In this document: positions 1 through 4,738 of the stretch, piece after piece
Layout: each line of letters begins with the position of its first letter
Position numbering within the stretch: the stretch's first letter is position 1
Origin: Clostridiales bacterium
Lineage (GTDB): Bacteria; Bacillota; Clostridia; Lachnospirales; Lachnospiraceae
Direction: 5' to 3'
NCBI GenBank assembly: GCA_020859965.1
Contig: JAJBVF010000004.1
Coordinates: 1-5,931, forward strand
DNA: 5,931 bases
Position numbers and translations under genes: made by a program
Notes under the pieces: model-generated
The model's database searches: none
Told to the model about the DNA's origin: nothing
Seen by the model: the letters and a program-made list of their open reading frames with translations, nothing else

Positions 1-63
1 AAAACCGCTTATAATAAGGAACCATGGCGCTTTTTCATGTGGGAAGTATTAGTTAGATACTAA
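1..63 (+). CDS. C-terminal end of an unidentified plus-strand gene (5' part outside window)
   Basis: Frame 1 is open from the window edge to a TAA at 61-63 and reads as 20 residues ending WRFFMWEVLVRY. The aromatic-rich tail and the hairpin with T run that starts only a few bases after the stop codon fit the true end of a gene convergent with gpsA. Plus frame 3 closes at once; plus frame 2 and the minus frames close after at most 16 codons and give less protein-like products. I do not recognise the family from so short a tail, so no function is given. The alternative is non-coding sequence that is open by chance. Confidence 0.45.
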   Translation, partial: KTAYNKEPWRFFMWEVLVRY

Positions 64-66
64 CAT

Positions 67-103
67 AAATAACCGAAAATCGCAATGATTTCCGGTTATT
101 TTT
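67..103. terminator. Strong intrinsic terminator between convergent genes, probably bidirectional
   Basis: An inverted repeat pairs 67-75 with 93-101 (9 bp, AAATAACCG against CGGTTATTT). After one A-C mismatch the helix continues with 5 bp (77-81 with 87-91) around a GCAAT loop. On the plus strand the 3' arm merges into TTATTTTTC, a good T tract placed just after the TAA at 61-63. On the minus strand the arm is followed by a poorer T-rich stretch (TTATTTATGTT), so it may also stop gpsA transcripts. The position between two convergent stop codons supports the call. Confidence 0.75.
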
Positions 104-116
104 CATAAAAAGTATT

Positions 117-160
117 CAAAAAAATACATTCAGTTTTTATGTCAATTTCGTATGTATTTT
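117..160 (-). terminator. Candidate AU-rich gpsA-proximal terminator overlapping the gpsA stop codon
   Basis: On the minus strand AAAATACAT (160-152) is perfectly complementary to ATGTATTTT (129-121), with a 22-nt loop between them. The second arm runs on into a 7-T tract. The first arm includes two bases of the gpsA TAA stop. The stem is almost all A-T and the loop is long, so termination may be weak or absent. The stronger hairpin at 67-103 could do the job alone. Confidence 0.35.
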
Positions 161-1166
161 ACCAGGGTGTCAGGGAATTTTCCACACCCATATCGCGCAG
201 CATCAGCGCCGATACCGCCTCTTTCGGGTCTTTTCCTTCAAATAAAACCTTATTGACCTGTTCGATGATGGGAAGCTCTACCTTATATTTCTTTGCAAGA
301 GCAACTGCAGATTTTGTAGAATATACACCTTCCACAACCATATTGACCTCTTTCATCGCCTCTTCCATCGAATAGCCCTGGCCAAGCAGAATGCCGGCGC
401 GCCGGTTGCGGCTGTGCATGCTGGCACAGGTAACGATCAGATCCCCAATTCCGGTCAGCCCGCAGAAGGTTTCAAAATGTCCTCCCATTTTTGTGCCAAG
501 TCTCGCAATCTCAACCATTCCACGTGTGATCAGTGCTGCTTTGGCATTGTCACCGTATCCCATACCGTCAGCAATTCCCGCCGCCAGCGCGATCACATTC
601 TTCAGCGATCCTCCGAGCTCGATCCCGATCATATCCGAGCTGATATAAACGCGGAATACCGGACTCATAAAAAGCTTCTGAAGCTTTCTCGCCGTAGCCT
701 CGTCCCGTGCCCCGATCACGATCGTGGTAGGAAGCCCCCGCGCTACCTCCTCCGCATGGCTTGGCCCTGAGATCACAGCTGCATTCGCCTGAGGAATGAC
801 ATCTTCAATGATGTCCGTCATGGTCATAAGTGTGCCTTCCTCAATACCTTTTGCAGCATTTACGATCACCGTGCCTTCCTCGACAAAAGGGTTCATTTTT
901 TCCGCAGTCTCTCGCACGACCGCCGAAGGACTTACGAGAACCAGGAGATCCTTGCCCGGAACAGCGGCAGACAGATCAGAAGTCACACGGATCTGCTCAG
1001 GGATCTGCACACCCGGAAGCTTGGATTTCAGCTCATGGGTTGTCCGAAGCAGCTCGGCATCCGATTCCAGAAAAGACCACAACGTCACTTCATTCCCATT
1101 TTCATACAAAAGCTTCGCGAGAGCCAGCCCCCAGCTTCCCGCACCGATAACGCCGATTTTCGCCAT
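159..1166 (-). CDS. gpsA: Glycerol-3-phosphate dehydrogenase [NAD(P)+]
   Basis: This cytosolic enzyme reduces dihydroxyacetone phosphate to sn-glycerol-3-phosphate, the backbone precursor of membrane phospholipids. The 335-residue product is of normal family length. The N-terminal Rossmann fold carries GAGSWG at residues 8-13. AAKGIE (104-109) and SGPSHAEEVA (133-142) follow. The C-terminal helical domain begins around GGSLKNVIALAAG (185-197), whose Lys189 matches the family's catalytic lysine. CGLTGIGDL (235-243) and SRNRR (252-256) are also typical. I chose the ATG at 1166 because a perfect AGGAGG sits 7 nt upstream and the protein then starts directly on the Rossmann strand (MAKIGVIGAG); an in-frame ATG at 1187 has no ribosome binding site. 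The gene starts 30 bp after the plsY stop and makes PlsY's acyl acceptor, so co-transcription makes sense. It is the last gene of the minus-strand run. Confidence 0.97.
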   Translation of the reverse strand: MAKIGVIGAGSWGLALAKLLYENGNEVTLWSFLESDAELLRTTHELKSKLPGVQIPEQIRVTSDLSAAVPGKDLLVLVSPSAVVRETAEKMNPFVEEGTVIVNAAKGIEEGTLMTMTDIIEDVIPQANAAVISGPSHAEEVARGLPTTIVIGARDEATARKLQKLFMSPVFRVYISSDMIGIELGGSLKNVIALAAGIADGMGYGDNAKAALITRGMVEIARLGTKMGGHFETFCGLTGIGDLIVTCASMHSRNRRAGILLGQGYSMEEAMKEVNMVVEGVYSTKSAVALAKKYKVELPIIEQVNKVLFEGKDPKEAVSALMLRDMGVENSLTPW

Positions 1167-1173
1167 ACATATA

Positions 1174-1179
1174 CCTCCT
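1174..1179 (-). promoter_or_regulatory. Ribosome binding site of gpsA (decides the start)
   Basis: A consensus AGGAGG on the minus strand lies 7 nt before the ATG at 1166-1164. It falls downstream of the in-frame ATG at 1187-1185, which rules that earlier codon out as the main start. This is the best Shine-Dalgarno sequence in the window, stronger than those of plsY, der or the radical-SAM gene, so gpsA can be translated independently of plsY. Confidence 0.9.
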
Positions 1180-1196
1180 GTTTCCATTCGATAGGA

Positions 1197-1847
1197 TCAC
1201 TTTTTTTCTTTCTTCTGAAAAATGCCCGCTTTTCTCTCTTCTCCTTTACGCAGCCGGTCGATGTTCCCTCTGTGCTGATAGAAAGCAAGAACAGCCAGTG
1301 CGGCAGCAACAACATAAAGTTCATATAAATGTCCCTGCGTCATTCCGAATATACCCAACTGTCCAAAGACCACTGTCTCGATCAGAAACCCGACGCACAC
1401 CATCAGCGAACCGACAGAGACATATCCTGTCAGGAAAAAGCCGGCCGCAAAGGTCAGAATCGCAAGTGCGCACATCGGACGGTTCAAAGCCATAATCGTA
1501 CCGCCTGTAGCAGCGATGCCTTTCCCTCCCCGGAAGCCCAGATAAAACGGAAAATTATGTCCAAGAATCGCGCCTGCCCCCGTGTAAAGGCAAAGCAGCG
1601 GCCAGATATCCGCATGATTCCGGCCAAACAGCAGCCAGGTAAACACAGCAGCAAAAATAGGCTTAAACGCATCTCCCAGAAACGTAATCACACCTGCGCC
1701 TTTTCCCATCGTACGGAACATATTTGTAGTTCCCGCGTTCCCGCTTCCATAATTGCGGATATCTATCCCATGCAGACGCCCATAAATATAACTGGTTTCA
1801 AACAGTCCAAACACATAACCGATTGCAAGACATGCCAAGCGTTCCAT
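1197..1847 (-). CDS. plsY: Glycerol-3-phosphate acyltransferase PlsY (acyl-phosphate dependent)
   Basis: This integral membrane enzyme transfers an acyl group from acyl-phosphate (made by PlsX, not in this window) to position 1 of glycerol-3-phosphate, giving lysophosphatidic acid. The 216-residue product has several hydrophobic segments, with the three conserved PlsY loops between them. They are GSGNAGTTN at 34-42, GHNFPFYLGFRGGKG at 96-110, and HRGNIDRLRKGEE at 192-204 (Asn195 and Glu203 are the expected motif-3 residues). YVSVGS (142-147) also matches the family. The tail after about 205 is basic and probably cytosolic. The N-terminal segment reads GLFETSYIYG (14-23), where better-known PlsY proteins have a GSI(P) type sequence. 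The ATG at 1847 directly follows the der TAA (1850-1848) with no gap and only a purine-rich upstream sequence, so translational coupling to der is likely. gpsA follows 30 bp later. Confidence 0.95.
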   Translation of the reverse strand: MERLACLAIGYVFGLFETSYIYGRLHGIDIRNYGSGNAGTTNMFRTMGKGAGVITFLGDAFKPIFAAVFTWLLFGRNHADIWPLLCLYTGAGAILGHNFPFYLGFRGGKGIAATGGTIMALNRPMCALAILTFAAGFFLTGYVSVGSLMVCVGFLIETVVFGQLGIFGMTQGHLYELYVVAAALAVLAFYQHRGNIDRLRKGEERKAGIFQKKEKK

Positions 1848-3176
1848 TTATTTCTCTTTTTCCTTTCGTTCCCTGATAATAAATTTCAGCGGCGTACCCC
1901 GGAATCCAAACGCATCCCGGATACGGTTTTCCAGATATCTCGTATAGGAAAAATGCATCAGATCCTTATCATTGACAAAGATCACAAACGTAGGAGGCTT
2001 TACTCTGGCCTGTGTGATATAAAAAAGCTTCAAACGTTTTCCCTTATCCGAAGGCGGCTGCTGAAGCGCCACTGCCTCCGCCATGATCTCATTCAATACA
2101 CCGGTCTTGACCCGCATCGACTGATTCTGGATGACCAGATCAATCGTCTCAAACAGCTTTGGAAGGCGCTGACCGGTCTCTGCAGAGATAAAAAGGATCT
2201 CTGCATATGGCATATAGGAAAGCACCTGGCGGATTTTTTCTGTATATCGGTAAACCGTCTTGCCGTCTTTCTCGATCGCATCCCACTTATTTACAGCAAT
2301 CACAATTCCCTTGCCGCGCTCATGCGCGATCCCGGCAATATGGGCATCCTGCTCTGTAATTCCTTCTGTAGCGTCTATCATCAGAACGACGACATCCGCG
2401 CGCTCCACGGCAGACACCGTACGAATGATACTGTAGCGTTCAATCTCCTCTTTGATCCGGCTTTTCCGGCGCAAGCCGGCCGTATCGATAAAAATGTATT
2501 CCCGGTCATTCCATTTCACAGCCGCATCGACCGCATCGCGTGTCGTCCCGGCAATATCCGTAACGATCAGACGATTTTCCCCAAGAAGCTTGTTGATCAG
2601 AGAGGATTTTCCTACGTTCGGTTTCCCCACGATCGCTATACGCGGCCGGTCATCTTCCTCTGTATATGTCTTTTCCGGATCAAAATATGAAGTCACCCGG
2701 TCCAGCATATCGCCAAGTCCCTGCCGGTTCGCGGAAGAGATCGGCACTGGATCACCGATACCAAGATTATAAAATTCATAGACATCCGCCATGTATTTCT
2801 GATAACTGTCTACTTTATTCACGACCAGTACAACAGGCTTGTGCGAACGCCTGAGCATGTCCGCCACTTTTGCGTCCGAATCCACCAGCCCCTGCTGGCA
2901 GTCCACCAGAAAAATGATCACATCCGCCGTATCTACCGCAATCTGCGCCTGTTCCCGCATCTGGGAAAGCATGATGTCCTTGCTGTCCGGCTCGATTCCT
3001 CCGGTATCGATCAGCGTAAAACTCAGGTTCAGCCATTCCACATCCGCATAAATACGGTCTCTGGTCACACCCGGCGTATCTTTCACGATTGAAATCTTGG
3101 AACCGGCCAGCGCATTAAACAGAGTAGATTTTCCTACATTCGGCCTGCCTACAATCGCAACAATTGGTTTACTCAT
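1848..3176 (-). CDS. der: Ribosome biogenesis GTPase Der (EngA), tandem GTPase domains
   Basis: Der is an essential GTPase that binds the 50S precursor and is needed for late large-subunit maturation. The 442-residue product shows both G domains. The first has GRPNVGKS (10-17), TPGVTRD (34-40), DTGG (57-60), NKVD (120-123) and SSA (147-149). An acidic linker around 166-176 follows. The second has GKPNVGKS (184-191), AGTTRD (209-214), DTAG (231-234), NKWD (296-299) and SAETG (330-334). The C-terminal KH-like domain covers about 355-437, including FVIFVNDKDLMHFSYTRYLE, with a short charged tail. I placed the start at the ATG at 3176, which gives MSKPIVAIVGRPNVG and has a GGGG ribosome binding site 7 nt upstream. 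A longer reading from a TTG at 3269 would overlap the upstream gene and add non-conserved sequence. All G-motif residues are intact. It lies 82 bp after the radical-SAM gene and abuts plsY. Confidence 0.98.
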   Translation of the reverse strand: MSKPIVAIVGRPNVGKSTLFNALAGSKISIVKDTPGVTRDRIYADVEWLNLSFTLIDTGGIEPDSKDIMLSQMREQAQIAVDTADVIIFLVDCQQGLVDSDAKVADMLRRSHKPVVLVVNKVDSYQKYMADVYEFYNLGIGDPVPISSANRQGLGDMLDRVTSYFDPEKTYTEEDDRPRIAIVGKPNVGKSSLINKLLGENRLIVTDIAGTTRDAVDAAVKWNDREYIFIDTAGLRRKSRIKEEIERYSIIRTVSAVERADVVVLMIDATEGITEQDAHIAGIAHERGKGIVIAVNKWDAIEKDGKTVYRYTEKIRQVLSYMPYAEILFISAETGQRLPKLFETIDLVIQNQSMRVKTGVLNEIMAEAVALQQPPSDKGKRLKLFYITQARVKPPTFVIFVNDKDLMHFSYTRYLENRIRDAFGFRGTPLKFIIRERKEKEK

Positions 3177-3183
3177 AAAATGT

Positions 3184-3201
3184 CCCCACTCTCTGAGAGT
3201 G
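3184..3201 (-). promoter_or_regulatory. der ribosome binding site preceded by a small inverted repeat
   Basis: On the minus strand CACTC (3201-3197) and GAGTG (3191-3187) form a 5-bp stem with a 5-nt loop; the full sequence is a 15-base near-palindrome around one central base. The last G of the stem is also the first G of the GGGG (3187-3184) that serves as Shine-Dalgarno for der, 7 nt before its ATG. The ribosome binding site is clear. A role of the hairpin in limiting der translation is only inference, and the stem is short. Confidence 0.5.
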
Positions 3202-3204
3202 AAA

Positions 3205-3237
3205 ACGAAATCCGCGCCACCGGCTTTGCCGTTTCGA
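3205..3237 (-). repeat. Short imperfect stem-loop in the gap before der
   Basis: The 82-bp gap contains CGGC-AAA-GCCG on the minus strand (3231-3221), flanked by CGAAA (3236-3232) and TTTCG (3210-3206), which can extend the helix across a 10-nt one-sided bulge. No T tract follows, so it is not an intrinsic terminator. I see no convincing promoter in this gap. It may be a processing site or simply chance pairing. Confidence 0.25.
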
Positions 3238-3258
3238 ATGACGCAGCTTACCGTTCTC

Positions 3259-4662
3259 TCACTCCCCAATAATTGCTCTCACAAAATCATGACCGTCTGA
3301 TTCTACAATACGGACAGGGATTTGTAAAGTATTTTCCAGTTCCTTAAGACTGATGTCATCCAGAAATACCTGCTCTGTGCTCCGCATCATACTGCATGAC
3401 AACAGGAGCTCTTTACCAAGCTTCTGCTCCTTAAGCTGTGCGATCAGATCAGCACCTGTGATCAGACCGGATACGGTGATCAGTTCTCCGAAAAAGTCAT
3501 TGCGGATCGCGTAGACATGGCAGCGAATGCGCGGATACTGCGCGCAGATACGGTCACACAGTTCCTGAATGAATGGCGCTGCAAGCAGGCCGGTCGCAAT
3601 GGATACTTCCCGGATATTCCCGCAGGGTCTGTCTGCATCAGAGTCCTCATATCCTTCGGGTCTTTTCGGTTCAAACCCGATATTATCCCCACCAGTCACA
3701 GCTCCTGCCTTTTGGGCGTCCTGCAGTGCTTCTTCCACTTCTTCAAAAAGCAGGCGCATCATACCGACCCCGTTTTCCAGCTGAAGATAACCATCATATC
3801 TCTCCTCTTCCGGAAAAGGCCGACCGGCAAGAATGTACCACTCATCAGAGGCATGGACGAAATGCAGACCATACCTGTCATATAGTTTTTCCTGCCATGC
3901 TTCAATGGTGTCGATCACCTGTTCTGCGTCTGCAGAAGTAAAAGACTCCAGCGTATACAATCCGTCGCGAAATTTTGTCAGGCCAACCGGCACGACCGAG
4001 ACGCTCTGCAGATAAGGCAGATACTTTGTCAGTTCTCTGATCGAGTATTCCAGCTCTTCCCCATCGTTGATGCCGCGGCAGAGCACGATCTGTCCGTTCA
4101 TCTCAATTCCCGCGTCTGCAAGGCGCTGCACCTTGGGAAAAACATCTCCCGCAAAACGATTGCGAAGGATCTCACAGCGCAGCTTCGGATTCATCGTATG
4201 GAACGAAATATTGATCGGCTCCAGATGATAGCGGATAATACGATCAATGTCATGATCGCTCATGTTCGTAAGTGTCACGTAGTTTCCCTGTAAAAAGGAA
4301 AGCCGGGAATCATCGTCCTTAAAATAAAGGGTTTCCCGCATCCCCTTTGGCATCTGATCGATAAAACAAAAGATGCAATGGTTCCGGCAGGAACGATATT
4401 CATCCATCAGGGAGCTTTCAAAAACAATACCAAGATCTTCCTCGTATTCTTTCTCAATCTCCAGCTCCCAGTCCTCTCCATCCGCTTTTCGTACACGAAC
4501 CGTCAGATATTCTTCATTGATCAGATAATGATAGTCAAAAACATCCTCAATCTCCTGATCATTGACAGCCAGTACCACGTCCCCCGGCTCGAGTTCCAGT
4601 TCTTCGGCAATACTGTCAGGTACGATTTCTTTTATAATATGTTCTGTAGTTTTCTTCTTCAT
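3259..4662 (-). CDS. PDZ / radical-SAM / DUF512 protein of unknown function (COG1625-type Fe-S oxidoreductase)
   Basis: The 467-residue product starts with a PDZ-like domain (about 5-70; IVPDSIAEELELEPGDVVLAVN). The radical-SAM cluster motif follows: C-x3-C-x2-C at Cys92, Cys96 and Cys99 (CRNHCIFC). It should bind a [4Fe-4S] cluster and S-adenosylmethionine. GNYVTLTN and CRGINDGEEL are radical-SAM core sequences typical of this family. The C-terminal half is the DUF512 region, with VSIATGLLAAPFIQEL, ITVSGLITGADL (about 395-406) and a closing GHDFVRAIIG. The substrate and reaction are not known. I see no signal peptide, so it is presumably cytosolic. I chose the ATG at 4662 because upstream in-frame codons lie in the terminator and in prs. 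The ribosome binding site there is weak (GGA, 3 nt away). Its position just before der agrees with gene orders I recall in Clostridia. The domain call is firm; the function is open. Confidence 0.92.
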   Translation of the reverse strand: MKKKTTEHIIKEIVPDSIAEELELEPGDVVLAVNDQEIEDVFDYHYLINEEYLTVRVRKADGEDWELEIEKEYEEDLGIVFESSLMDEYRSCRNHCIFCFIDQMPKGMRETLYFKDDDSRLSFLQGNYVTLTNMSDHDIDRIIRYHLEPINISFHTMNPKLRCEILRNRFAGDVFPKVQRLADAGIEMNGQIVLCRGINDGEELEYSIRELTKYLPYLQSVSVVPVGLTKFRDGLYTLESFTSADAEQVIDTIEAWQEKLYDRYGLHFVHASDEWYILAGRPFPEEERYDGYLQLENGVGMMRLLFEEVEEALQDAQKAGAVTGGDNIGFEPKRPEGYEDSDADRPCGNIREVSIATGLLAAPFIQELCDRICAQYPRIRCHVYAIRNDFFGELITVSGLITGADLIAQLKEQKLGKELLLSCSMMRSTEQVFLDDISLKELENTLQIPVRIVESDGHDFVRAIIGE

Positions 4663-4668
4663 AGATCC

Positions 4669-4703
4669 AAAAGTCAAAACCCCGGCTTTTCGTCTTGCCG
4701 GGG
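4669..4703 (-). terminator. Intrinsic terminator after prs, possibly the terminator stem of an attenuator
   Basis: On the minus strand CCCCGGC (4703-4697) pairs perfectly with GCCGGGG (4686-4680) around a 10-nt A-rich loop. It is followed by TTTTGACTTTT (4679-4669). This is a classic GC-rich stem plus T tract, although the tract is interrupted by GAC. It lies 36 nt after the prs stop and ends only 6 nt before the ATG of the radical-SAM gene. The downstream genes therefore need either readthrough or an internal promoter within prs; I found no convincing one. Confidence 0.8.
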
Positions 4704-4717
4704 CAATCTTCCTTATC

Positions 4718-4732
4718 GCTGCCCCAGGCAGC
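4718..4732 (-). promoter_or_regulatory. Small GC-rich hairpin directly after the prs stop codon (candidate anti-antiterminator)
   Basis: On the minus strand GCTGCC (4732-4727) pairs with GGCAGC (4723-4718) around a TGG loop. The stem begins 6 nt after the prs TGA. Its loop and 3' arm (CTGGGGC, 4727-4721) can instead pair with GCCCCGG (4704-4698), the 5' arm of the following terminator. Both pairings are visible in the sequence. Whether they act as a switch is inference; the hairpin could also just protect the prs mRNA end. Confidence 0.4.
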
Positions 4733-4738
4733 AGCTGT

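Noticed and set aside
10..56. TATAAT, then AAGGA and an ATG at 24 giving a 10-codon plus-strand ORF
   Set aside because: It sits inside the open frame-1 gene tail, has no -35 box visible in the window, and the peptide is only 10 residues.
90..150. TTGACA on the minus strand at about 144-139 as a promoter -35 box
   Set aside because: No acceptable -10 box at 16-18 bp, and it lies in the loop of an inverted repeat downstream of gpsA.
1329..2690. A 453-codon plus-strand open frame antisense to plsY and der
   Set aside because: It lies opposite two unmistakable conserved genes. Its product is a low-complexity mix rich in His, Arg, Lys and Ser with no domain, as expected from a shadow frame.
3174..3221. 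GTG-started 15-codon micro-ORF whose TGA overlaps the der ATG (ATGA)
   Set aside because: No Shine-Dalgarno is present before the GTG and the peptide shows no feature. The overlap is suggestive of coupling but probably chance.
3177..3269. N-terminal extension of Der from a TTG at 3269
   Set aside because: It would overlap the upstream gene, adds 31 non-conserved residues, and the ATG at 3176 has its own ribosome binding site.
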